From: Sodiomyces alkalinus F11
Taxonomy: Eukaryota > Ascomycota > Sordariomycetes > Glomerellales > Plectosphaerellaceae
Reading direction: 5' to 3'
DNA: 64,000 nt
NCBI RefSeq assembly: GCF_003711515.1
Contig: NW_021167080.1
Coordinates: forward strand, 2,005,394-2,069,393
This document shows positions 11,929 through 21,479 of this stretch, piece after piece. The stretch's first letter is position 1, and every line of letters begins with the position of its first letter. Made by a program: the position numbers and the translations under genes. Under the pieces are notes generated by a model. That model was not told where the DNA came from, ran no database searches, and saw only the letters and a program-made list of their open reading frames with translations.

Positions 11929-12832
11929 CTAATATGATTTTCCTTGCATGATTCTCCGCATAGTCTCATTACAATAGTCCGGCTGTTTTCGATCGAATAC
12001 CTCTCCACCGCTAATCTCCAACGCCCTACCGTTGGCCTTGCCATCTTCCACCATTCCTAACACCGCAGCCACAACCTCTTCAACTGGAGTGAAGTCTTGT
12101 TGCGGAAACTGTTCCCAAATCTCTTTGGAATGCAGTGTCGTTCTAATGGCGCCGGGGAGAATGGCGTTAACACGTATGTTTTCTCCCCCCAATCTCTCGC
12201 TCATGGCCCTCACGAGTCCCAGGACGCCATGTTTGGCCGCCGTGTACATGGGCAACTCGGGCGCCGCATAGATTGCCGCAGCTTTTTTTTTGGGTACAGC
12301 ATTAGCATGTTTCCTCCATAATGACAAAACTTTTACAGATGCCAGAACGATGCCCGTCTCGGTTTGGGGTGAACAGGTCCAACTCACCCGATGCCGTCAT
12401 AACGATGACCCCCCCCGGTTCCGGATTCCGTCTCATATATTGCATGGCAAGGTAGCTGGTGAGAATGGCGCCCCGCAGACACACCTCTTCAACCAGGAAC
12501 GAAGGCGGCCCGGGTGGCCACGACTTGGGGGCACCGTAAAAGTCCGCCCCGCCCGCAATCCCCGCGTTGGCGAAAACGAAGTCGATGCCCCCGAATTTCT
12601 TCACCGTCCTTTCGAAAGCGGCGACTTGCTGGTCGTAATTGGTCACGTCTGCTTCGATGAATTGCACGTTCTCCCCCAGAGTGCGCTCCGCTTCCGCTCC
12701 GGTCTCCTTGTTGAGGTCGAGGAGGGAGACGAACCAGCCCCCCTTTTGCACGAGGGCTTCGGCCACGGCTCGACCCATGCCGGCCACGCCGCCGGTGATC
12801 AGAGCTACCTTCATGGTTTGGTGGGAGCCCAT
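11929..12832 (-). CDS. Short-chain dehydrogenase/reductase, second copy
   Basis: NAD(P)-dependent SDR of 265 residues, resembling the 15-hydroxyprostaglandin dehydrogenase-like branch. Exons 12832-12388 and 12281-11929. Motifs: TGGVAGMG (13-20), NAGI (from 89), catalytic Ser148, Tyr161 and Lys165 (YTAAK), PGAIRT after the active site. An in-frame ATG at 12880 would add 16 residues and one at 12814 would remove six; the glycine motif spacing does not decide. The intron acceptor is preceded by a run of A on the coding strand rather than pyrimidines, yet the join restores MTASAAAIYAAPELPMYTAAKHG-like family sequence. Divergent from the second BVMO gene, with which it probably shares a promoter. 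Confidence 0.9.
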
Positions 12833-13580
12833 GTTTGAACGATCGATCTGGGTTTGCGTTTGCACGTTGATCTTGCCCAATGTCCGTGGTTCTGATATGG
12901 GAATGGTTGTCTAGTCGTCTAGACGTACTTTACACATAGTCCGGTTTATTTGAACGACGTCCCATGGACGGACAATGCCGTTCGCCCCCATTACCCCGTA
13001 CTCCAGACCGTGGATTTAGTAGACTCTTGGTGGTTTTCGCGGGGAAAATGTCCGTTCGAGGTGTCAGGACATCAATGTCCGTGTCTGAGCCAACCTTGCT
13101 CATGGCGTATCTTTCTTCCTTCGGGCAATGTTACCGACGCCAAGAGACCTAGGCTGACTCTCTCCTTGATGAACCTTGTGACTAGGAAGGACCGGTAAAT
13201 CAGTCCGAAGAAAGATGGTCGGGTATCATGTCCACCGACATGCTCGGCCGGCACAAGGTGTCCAAGCTGGCATTCCACGCCAACGCGGGGATCGTTGACG
13301 CACCTTGGCACGATTTGGAACTTACTTGAAAGCAAAAGAGTACAAAGAGGTCCAAGAGAAGATAGGTCGAGGCACTGTTTACCAACGGGCCATCCGAAGT
13401 GGCTTTGTGGCACAGACACGATTTTCACCATTCCGCCCCCTGAAGCCTGAAGGCCTGAACACGTTACTCTTCTCCCAAACTCATTCATCCCCAGAAAATC
13501 ATTCCGTTTCAGTCGTGGTTTTGTTGAAGTCTTCACTGTGCTCAGGCTCATACTTCAAAGTTCACACCATTCCAACAATC
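12833..13580. promoter_or_regulatory. Divergent promoter region between SDR and second BVMO
   Basis: A 748-base region that must hold both promoters. A CGG-N6-CCG inverted pair at 12969-12980 and a CGTCTAGACG palindrome near 12917-12926 are the only candidate operators I see. No coding exon is supported. Confidence 0.55.
12969..12980. promoter_or_regulatory. CGG-N6-CCG candidate Zn2Cys6 operator
   Basis: The sequence reads CGG, six bases, CCG. Inverted CGG triplets with fixed spacing are bound by dimeric Zn2Cys6 proteins; the spacing is protein-specific. It lies in the divergent SDR/BVMO promoter, about 140 bases from the SDR start. Chance occurrence is possible. Confidence 0.4.
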
Positions 13581-15758
13581 ATGACAGCGGACGGAACCTC
13601 CCTCGACAGCCGGTATCCCACCAGCTTCGAGCCCACCAAACCACACGCCGTCCATGTCGAGACGACCGAAGTCAGACCATCTCCCGACGAAGTGGCCAAA
13701 ATGGCCGTGGGGAAGAGCCAACAACCGAGTAGGAAGCGCCGCAACGGAGAGCTCGGCTACTATCGCAACGAAGAGCTCGGCGAAGCGATCCACACGGAGC
13801 GGCACATGCGCGTCCTCGTCTGCGGCGCGGGTGCGTCGGGCCTATGCTTTGCCTACAAGCTGCAGCGGTCGTTCGAGAACTTCTCGCTCCAGATGATCGA
13901 GAAGAATCCGGATATTTCGGGGACTTGGTACGAGAACAGATATCCTGGGTAAGTCTTGCAGCGTCCATGTCCCTTTACCAAGTTGTAACTTTTACGTTTA
14001 TACGCTGACCACGGATGAAAGCGTTGCCTGTGATGTCCCGTCGCACACATATACCTTCTCTTGGGAGCCGAAGAGGGACTGGTCGGCGGTGTACGCCGGT
14101 AACGAGGAGATCAAGGGGTACCTCAAAGAGTTCGCCACCAAGTATAACCTCTGGCAGTACATCCAGGTGAATCGTGAGGCGGTCCGAGCCGAGTGGCAGG
14201 AGGACGCGGGAGAGTGGGCGATTCAGGTGAAGGACACGATCTCTGGTGAAGTGACGGAACATACCTGCGACATCTTCGTCAACGGGTCCGGCATCTTGAA
14301 TCATTGGAAGTGGCCAGATGTCCGGGGATTGAGCAACTTCAAGGGCAAGCTGCTTCACAGCGCCAACTACGAAGTCGACTATAACCTAACCGGGAAGACG
14401 GTAGGCCTGATTGGGAACGGGTGAGTCTTTCGAATATCCCCCCCTCTCAACTGTCTTTGGAGTTTGAAAGGACTCCTCTTTCTTCTTTCCAGCTTGGGCT
14501 GGTTGGTTAACTCGTTGTCCAGATCCTCGGGTATCCAGATCCTACCGGCGATCCAGCCACACGCGGCCAAGGTAGTCAACTTCATTCGGTCCTCGACGTG
14601 GGTTACGCCCCTTCGCGGGTTCGAGCAACACACGTACACCGAAGAGGAAAAAGCCGAATTCGAACGTCACCCCGAGACGCTCCTGGCATGGCGCAAGAAC
14701 GCCGAGTCCAACGTCAACAAGATCTTCTCCATGTTCCTCGAGGGCAGCAAGCTTCAGGAGCAGACCAGGAGGGCGGTCACCAAGCAGATGCAAAGCAAGC
14801 TCAAGGACCCGGCGCTTCGGGAGACGCTGATCCCCGACTGGGGGTTCGGGTGCCGCCGCATGACCCCTGGCGTGAACTACCTCGAGGCCCTGCAGGCAGA
14901 AAACGTGGAGGTGATTATCGGGGAGATCGACAGGATTACCGAGGAGGGCCGCGTCGTTGCCGGAGGGAGGGAGTATGAGTTGGATGTACTGATCTGCGCC
15001 ACGGGCTTCGACGTGTCTTTCAAGCCGCGGTTTCCCATCCTGGGTTATAAGGGGCAGAATTTGCAGGAGACGTGGAGCAAGGAGCCGCATTCGTACTTTG
15101 GGCTGGCGGCGCCGGATCAACCCAACTACCTGCACTTCCTTGGGCCGAACTGCCCCATCGGTAGTGGGCCTCTTGTGGGGGCCATCGGTGAGTTGAGTCT
15201 TCTCTTCTCTTCTCTTCTCCTTCTGTTCTGTTCTTTCGGCACCAGACCAGACACTAACGATATGCAGAGGCGCAAGCAGACTACATGCTCCGGTGGTGCG
15301 ACCGCTGGCAGACGGAAAAAATCCACAGCTTCACGCCCCGGACGGACGCCATCGAGGAGTTCGCGGCACGCACCGACCTGTTCATGCGCGACACCATCTG
15401 GGCGTCCGGGTGCCGCAGCTGGTACAAGGCGCACACGGTCCACGGGCGCGTGTCGGCGCTGTGGCCCGGCTCGAGCCTCCACTATATGGAGGCGCTGGCG
15501 CACCTGCGCCACGAGGACTGGCACGTCCGGTACAAGGGCAACCGGTTCGACTTTTTGGGCAACGGGTTCAGCCAGACCGAGTGTGACGTGACGGCGGATC
15601 AGGCGTACTATATCCGGGATGCGGATGACTCGCCGTACCTGAGCAGGGGGAAGATGAGGAAGATTCTGACGAAGAGTGGCACCATTGAGCCGGAGGTGCA
15701 GGAGGTGCAGGAGGTGGACGAGAATGGCGATGAGGACGAGTGGAAGGCGTGGTGTTAG
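13581..15758 (+). CDS. Flavin-dependent (Baeyer-Villiger-type) monooxygenase, second copy
   Basis: FAD/NADPH monooxygenase of 640 residues. Exons 13581-13948, 14022-14420, 14523-15187, 15268-15758. Motifs: FAD glycine motif GAGASG (82-87), DISGTWYENRYPGVACDVP, fingerprint-like FKGKLLH (229-235), NADPH motif GNGSSG (254-259) and ATGFDVSFKPRFP from 415. An N-terminal extension of about 75 residues, rich in charged residues, precedes the first Rossmann fold, and an acidic tail ends the protein. It differs clearly from the first BVMO (different exon number and motif wording), so the two are not a recent tandem duplication. Many fungal BVMOs act on cyclic ketones, steroids or polyketides; the substrate here is unknown. 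Confidence 0.93.
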
Positions 15759-16361
15759 ATGTTAGTACTTAGGGGGTTGAGACGGAAGCTGTCGGTAGAC
15801 CGTAGAGCTGAGAGTTGAGAATTTGAGATGGCACTGACGGACGGTTGGCGTTGCAACTTGCCGTCGTGTATTCTTCCATTGAGTATTCAGAGTCGTTCGT
15901 CTGAATCTTCAGTGTCTAGTCCGTTCGACACCAGGTGGACTGTGCTCTTTACGATGTAGCTGTGATGGTGGGAAGCCGTGGGAGGGATGTAGGGAGGGAA
16001 GTTTGACCGTTTGACTTTTCACTTGTGTCGTTGGTACTTGTTCAGTCACCTGACTGCCAGGTGACTTCTCCATACCCGGCTATCTCCAGCCGCCAACAGG
16101 TGCTACTGATCCAATGTACCGAAATTTTCAGATCCACCCTTATCCCTTATCAGATTGCAACCTGAAAGCTGAAAGCTCAAAGCCAGGGGGTACAAACCGT
16201 CAGATCTTTGTTCTCGCCTCCTACGGCCCTACCTCAGTTCATCATCACCTCTCCTCAAACTCAACATCTCGACTCTTTCCCTCTCTACTTCCGCAAAGTA
16301 TCCAGCACAGGGTGATTTATACGGATTCCAATATAGAACGCAACCAAATCACAAGTCTTCT
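15759..16361. promoter_or_regulatory. Intergenic region upstream of the helicase
   Basis: Contains a perfect 9-bp inverted repeat (16044-16066) and a pyrimidine-rich stretch near 16240-16300, a common feature just upstream of starts in housekeeping fungal genes. No gene is seen. Confidence 0.55.
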
Positions 16362-18137
16362 ATGACTGAATCAAAGCGCCACGCTGACCGTCGACGCGGC
16401 AAAGGTCGTGGGCCCCGACGTGGCCCATCCAGCCAGGGCCATGGCCATGGTCATGGTCATCATGCCCAGCCAGACAGAGATTCAGCGTCTTCAACGGCCC
16501 CAGCCTCACCGCAACAGTCGGGAAAGGGACTTACTGATGAAATCGCTGATGAGACTGTCCGTCTTTCCGTCAACGAGCCGGTCCCGCTGGCGAGCAGGAG
16601 CTTCGCCGAGCTGTCAGGGAGCAATCTTGTGCATCCCTTGCTCGTACAGACCATCACGGAGGACATGAAATTCGACTTCATGACACCCGTTCAAGCCGCC
16701 ACTCTGGATGAGCTCCTGCCGCCCAAGAGAAGCGACTGTCTCGTCCAAGCCAAGACCGGAACAGGGAAGACCCTCGCCTTCCTGCTGCCGGCCCTGCAGA
16801 CCATGCTCACCCAAAGGCGCGCCCCCGACGCCGGCATCTCGCTCCTCGTCATCTCGCCCACGCGCGAGCTGGCCATGCAGATCTCCGCCGAGGCCACCAA
16901 GCTGCTGCAGAGGCTACCGCAGTACCGCGTCCAGATCGCCATCGGCGGCACGAACAAGGACCGCGAGGAGAAGCAGATCCTGGGCGGCTGCGCCATCCTC
17001 GTCGCCACCCCGGGCCGCATGCTCGACCACATGTCGAACGAGGACGTCCTCTACGCCCTGCGCCACCTCGACTCCCTGGTGCTCGACGAAGCCGATCGCC
17101 TGCTCGACATGGGTTTCATGCGAGACCTAAAGAACATCGTCCACCAGCTCCCCGACAAGAAGGAGACCAACCGCCAAGGCATGCTCTTCTCCGCCACCAT
17201 CGCGCCCCACGTCGAACAGGTCGCCGGCCTCGTCCTCTCGCCCGGCTACAAGTTCATCTCCACCATCCCCGCCGGCGAAGCCAACATCCACCAACGCGTC
17301 CCCCAGTACCTCGTCGAGGTGCCCAGCTTCGGGTCCGTGGCCCCCGCCATGGTGAGCTGCGTCCGCCAAGAAGCCGCGCGGGACGCCGACTTCAAGGCCA
17401 TCCTCTTCGCCCCGACCGCCGCCCTGGCCGACTTTTACGGCCACGTCCTCTCGGCCCTCCCCGGGCTCCCCCCGGTGACCATCCTGCACAGCCGCATGTC
17501 GCAGAACAAGCGCACCAAGATCACAAACGACTACCGCGACGCGCGCAGGGCCGTGCTCGTCGCCACCGACGTCGTGGCCCGCGGCATGGACTTCCCCGGC
17601 ATCACCACCGTCATCCAGATCGGCCTGCCCGCCGACAAGGAGAGCTACATCCACCGCCTGGGCCGCACGGCGCGCGCCAACGCCGACGGCCGCGGCATCT
17701 TCATCGTCGCCCAGGCCGAGGCCGCCTTCCCCAAGTGGAACCTGAAGGACATCACCTTCATCCGCCCGGGCCCCGATCTGTCGTCCGCCGGCGAGGTCCT
17801 GGCCATCGCCGAGAAGATGGACGAACAGGATACGGCCCGGATCTACCAGGCTTGGCTCGGCTACTACCACAACCACCTCAAGATCCTCCGGTGGGATAAG
17901 GAGGAGTTGGTGAGGCAGGCGAACGTTTACGCGCGCGAGGGCCTCGGCTCCCCTGATACCCCGCCTATTGGCAAGTCCACGGCTGGGAAGATGGGCTTGC
18001 GAGGCGTTAGGGGGTTGGTCGTTGTTCCGGATCGGCCTGGTGGTGGCGGGGGTGGAGGTGGAGGTAGAGGCGGAGGCGGAGGCAGAGGTGGAGGCGGAGG
18101 CGGAAGAGGACGCCGTAATCGTGGTAGCAACGCGTAA
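16362..18137 (+). CDS. DEAD-box ATP-dependent RNA helicase (Mss116/CYT-19-like)
   Basis: Single-exon gene for a 591-residue SF2 helicase. Motifs in order: MTPVQ region (Q-motif equivalent, near 107), AKTGTGKT (130-137), PTRELA (166-171), TPGR, DEAD (242-245), SAT (277-279), VARGMDFPG and HRLGRTAR in the second RecA domain. The threonine in motif I and the MTPVQ wording recall the mitochondrial Mss116/CYT-19 branch, whose members act as general RNA chaperones on group I and II introns. The first 60 residues are basic and carry GH repeats; the C-terminus is an RGG/G-rich tail (about 565-591) of the kind that binds RNA. Mitochondrial targeting is an inference; no clear cleavage site is seen. Confidence 0.93.
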   Translation: MTESKRHADRRRGKGRGPRRGPSSQGHGHGHGHHAQPDRDSASSTAPASPQQSGKGLTDEIADETVRLSVNEPVPLASRSFAELSGSNLVHPLLVQTITEDMKFDFMTPVQAATLDELLPPKRSDCLVQAKTGTGKTLAFLLPALQTMLTQRRAPDAGISLLVISPTRELAMQISAEATKLLQRLPQYRVQIAIGGTNKDREEKQILGGCAILVATPGRMLDHMSNEDVLYALRHLDSLVLDEADRLLDMGFMRDLKNIVHQLPDKKETNRQGMLFSATIAPHVEQVAGLVLSPGYKFISTIPAGEANIHQRVPQYLVEVPSFGSVAPAMVSCVRQEAARDADFKAILFAPTAALADFYGHVLSALPGLPPVTILHSRMSQNKRTKITNDYRDARRAVLVATDVVARGMDFPGITTVIQIGLPADKESYIHRLGRTARANADGRGIFIVAQAEAAFPKWNLKDITFIRPGPDLSSAGEVLAIAEKMDEQDTARIYQAWLGYYHNHLKILRWDKEELVRQANVYAREGLGSPDTPPIGKSTAGKMGLRGVRGLVVVPDRPGGGGGGGGGRGGGGGRGGGGGGRGRRNRGSNA

Positions 18138-18535
18138 GTACGGCGTTTGATTTGCATTGGTGGGGATCCAGGACATACATGTAGACATTACTGTTGTGGG
18201 CTTCTGAGCATTGCAGGCGATAACCAAGCCCTCGTATTGTGTACAGATATTGGGACATGATAGATATCCGAGACCTCACGATTTGTTACGATCATTTCCA
18301 GCATGACGGGGTCACCATAGATACACGGACTTTTCTTTATGACTTACAATACACTTGTCGTTAAATGTCAGCAAGCCTTTCAAAGAGGAAAGAATGTTGA
18401 AGGTGCATGTGATCTCCATACATGACACCTTGGGTGAGAAACAGTGGCCACTTGTGGACGTTGTCTGTTGATGATTACTCGGCATGTCATTGTAATTTAT
18501 AGATTTCCTTTCCAATTTCACATGGGACATAGCCC
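18138..18535. other. Convergent 3' intergenic region
   Basis: Between the helicase and kinase stop codons. No exon or repeat is seen. Confidence 0.6.
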
Positions 18536-20129
18536 TTACTTACATCTGAACTTGAAAAAGTCATCTTCCATCAACTCGACCGCAGTCGGTCGTTCTTCCG
18601 GCCTCCAACATAGCATCCTCCTAGCAAAGCGCACAAAGGCATCCTTCTCCTCTCCTTGCAATTGCACCTCTCTCTCAAAAAGTGACTGTCCGGGAACGGG
18701 GGTGGCAGCAACCCAGTTTCCCTCGGAATCGAAATACTTCTTGCACGCCTCGCTCCGAGAGATAAAGTCTGGTGGTGGCGGTCCCAGAAGAGATACCATC
18801 TCGGCCAGGTGGACTTCGTCGCTCAGGACTCCGTTTACGCGAGCACCAAACAGCGTGCTCTTCTCAAATAGGTCCCATAGCTACGAAGCAAGAGAGAGAC
18901 CATGTTAGAAAGCCGGGCGTAAAGCGAACTTGAAGAGGATAGGAGACCATACCATGACACCAACGGCCCAAAGATCGACCTTGCAGTCCCACTCCATGCC
19001 CAGTATCACTTCAGGGGCTCGATAGAGTTCGGGCATTATATCTCCACTATGCTTTTCCCCCATTCGAGCTGTGCCAAAGTCGCAAATCACCGGCATGCCG
19101 TGAGTAATGGGCATCGGCCGCGAGATATAGATCGATCTATCGGGCAATACCTTCCGGGGAATCGGAGTATTTTGCTCTGCTTGTTCTAATTCCAAAAGGG
19201 TGGAAGCATCTTTGACACCAAGAAGTAGGTTATTGGGAGAAATATCTTTCCACAAAGGAGATTGGGGTTAGACTGTTAGTTACGGGCACACAAGTCATCT
19301 TGTGGAGTATTCTAATCACTTAGTACCTGTGTGAACAACTCCAGCCTGGTGCAGGAAATCCAGCCCACAAAGGACGATCTGAAGTGTGTTTTTGAAAAGA
19401 GACTTTTCCAGAGCTCGGTCTGAAAAGAGATCTCGTAGCTCGGTCAGTGTCATGCCAAGTGGCTGGTAAACCAAACATTGATGAGTCGTGCCATGGGGGC
19501 TCTGGACCGCGAAATGCGTGTCGAGGAGTCGTATATAGTTTCGGCCAGGGTGTTCCCCCTCGACAGATTGCAAGTACGTAGCAACAGCAATTTCTGCATC
19601 TGCCTGGGCTATCATCTTGGATGTGCGTTGAGCAGTGCAGACCTTGATGGTCTTCAAGGCCCTGGTGTCTGCGGCACTGGCGTCGAAAGCAGTAATAAGA
19701 GAATTAGCAGCCAGAGATAAGAAAGTCAGGATATTAGGTGAATGCAGAAGAGCCTTACAGCAAATCGCGGCAGAGCCATACTGTAGAACCGACGCCAAAA
19801 CCAAGCTTGGCGACGATTCGATAACGATCGGCCAATACTTCCCCTAAGGAGACGGGATAGAAGTCGTCGGCGCGGTAACCAGGAACACCTTCCTCTTCCA
19901 CGATGTCGGATACAGGCAGTTCTCGAAAGGCGCGTGCTGAGGATTGGTGAGCCATCCTAGCTGTCACCGACGCCCAAGGACACTGAGATGCGAATGGGGA
20001 GGAAAGGGCCCGCAAGTGAGATCTTCCAGGAAGAATAAGCGAGCCCTTATTATTTGCGGAGTTCCATGTTCTGCTTAGAGGTGAGAAATGGCGATGGTGG
20101 CACATCATGAACGGTGGTTGTTCAAGCAA
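18536..20129 (-). CDS. SRPK-like serine/threonine protein kinase
   Basis: Kinase of 452 residues. Exons 20129-19759, 19676-19327, 19245-18953, 18880-18536. Motifs: FRELPVSDIVEEEGVPGY and DDFYPVSLGEVLADRY typical of the fungal SRPK-like family, P-loop KLGFGVGSTVWLCRD, ATP lysine in LKTIKV, catalytic loop HTDISPNN, DFGTAR, and MPELYRAPEVILG. HTD replaces HRD, as in SRPKs, but the usual lysine two residues after the aspartate is serine. No long spacer insert between kinase lobes is seen, unlike animal SRPKs. The start could instead be at 19955 (MAHQSS); the longer start adds a basic, serine-rich leader of 58 residues. The gene's 5' end directly borders the transposon island. Confidence 0.88.
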
Positions 20130-20434
20130 GTTGGTTAATACCAGTACCCGTTGTTACACTCAAAAACGTACTACTACACCAAAAGAGAATTCTCTCATAT
20201 GTAGGTACTTCTTAAGGTATATATAGTTCAACACACCCCCCAGCCTGTATAAGGACGATCTTCGTGCTTAAAGGCTAAGGATACACACTTACATCGACAC
20301 GGCTTATTTCGTATAAGCGGACTTCTAGGGCACTAAAGCTCATTTAAGGCATCTCCTCGGCTAGGTTTCGAACGGGTAGTCTTAGCAGGGGAAGTTCCAG
20401 GAATACACTAGCGTATTCCTCCCGGGCTCATAAC
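20130..20434. other. Border of the transposon island
   Basis: Sequence turns AT-richer near 20150. An 8-bp hairpin (AGGAATAC / GTATTCCT) lies at 20399-20420, followed by CCCGGGCTCATAAC (20421-20434), which matches the complement of the Copia primer-binding site found at 42773-42786. A GTTTCGAAC element near 20370 resembles a tRNA B-box on the minus strand but no cloverleaf can be drawn. It may be the decayed leader of a further Copia copy. Confidence 0.45.
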
Positions 20435-20630
20435 TATTAAATTAACGGGAGCGTGCTTACAGGGAGCGTTAATTCAGGAAATATATAATTATATTATGTA
20501 TAAAAGAGAAAGAAAAAGGGGGCGGGTATACGTATCCTAAATATATCTACCACCTTCTAAGCGAGGATAATAGGGCATCTCTAACTAATAGGAGAGCACT
20601 ATACCATGGCTTACGTGATAGAATATAATA
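20435..20630 (-). repeat. Low-coordinate LTR of the minus-strand Copia element
   Basis: A 196-bp sequence repeated in direct orientation at 42787-42982 with only scattered, mostly C/T or G/A differences. On the minus strand it starts TATTATATTC (TGTTATATTC in the other copy). A purine tract (AATTAGGGGG on the minus strand) abuts its high-coordinate end, as expected for a 3' LTR. Unexpectedly, the 14 bases beyond its other end match the primer-binding site, so the shared block is really 210 bp. Confidence 0.8.
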
Positions 20631-20711
20631 TACCCCCTAATTGTTACGCCGTGATTAGCGGAATGATTGCTTAGCCTGACCTTAACCTAGCCTTGTTTTT
20701 AACCTTAAAAT

Positions 20712-21261
20712 TGTCGTATAGGCACACGGACCACGACGTGGTCTATAGGGGATCCAGGGGGGATCCACGCTATAATAAAGGGCTTCGGATATAATAGGGG
20801 CGGATACCGGAAAAGACCGGATAGAATCTAAATGACTTAGTACCTATAATAGAGTCTTTACCACCTAAATTAAGGGCATAAGTGTCGTATAGGCAAGACC
20901 ACGATATAGTCTATAGGGGATCCAGGGGGGATCCACTCTATAACTAAGGGCTCCGGATATCGGGGACTTTAGGTATTAGGATATAATAAGGGTGGATACC
21001 GGAAAAGACCGGATAGGATCCAAATAATATAGTACCTATAATAGAGTCTTCACTACCTAAATTAAGGGCATAAAAGACTCTCCTAGATATAACTTAATAT
21101 AATATATATATATAAGATTTCTGCTCTACTAAGTTAATTATTAAAGTGCCTTTTAACGTGCGATAATAAGAGACTCTCCTAGATATAACTAGATATAATA
21201 TATATACACGAGATTTCTGCTCTACTGAGTTAATTATTTAAGTGCCTTTTAACGTGCGATA
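20712..21261 (+). repeat. 5' LTR of plus-strand Copia, split by a solo LTR
   Basis: The LTR consists of 20712-20882 and 21171-21261 (262 bp together), matching the 266-bp 3' LTR at 35704-35969 throughout. The interruption is a second LTR of the same family. Most differences from the 3' LTR are C-to-T in CA context or G-to-A in TG context. Confidence 0.88.
20883..21165 (+). mobile_element. Solo Copia LTR nested in the 5' LTR
   Basis: A complete 283-bp LTR of the same family, starting TGTCGTATAGG and ending GTGCGATA, inserted after position 20882. The host LTR sequence ATAAG appears at 20878-20882 and again at 21166-21170, a 5-bp duplication. The uninterrupted 3' LTR has a single copy of this pentamer at the corresponding site, which confirms the insertion. 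It carries an extra segment of about 21 bases relative to the other copies. Confidence 0.88.
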
Positions 21262-21479
21262 GTTATAAGCCCGGTTTATAACGCCTAAACGATAGATATT
21301 AATAAGGCTACCCCTATTCTACTATAAAGAAATAATCATATCTATATAAGCACTCTTAAATAACTACGATCAACCTAATCAAAGTAATTAAAAGATTAAT
21401 TAACCTACCTATTAATTAATTAACCGATAAACGATAATCTAGTAAAGATATCTTCTAATATATCTAACGCTAAATAGAA

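Noticed and set aside
17127..18227. 366-codon minus-strand open frame opposite the helicase
   Set aside because: Shadow of a GC-rich coding region with strong codon bias; repetitive Gly/Asp/Val composition and no family motif, whereas the plus strand has all DEAD-box motifs.
20340..20434. tRNA gene on the minus strand (GTTCGAAACC)
   Set aside because: T-arm stem does not pair, no A-box at the right distance, and the anticodon-arm-like piece is in the opposite sense.
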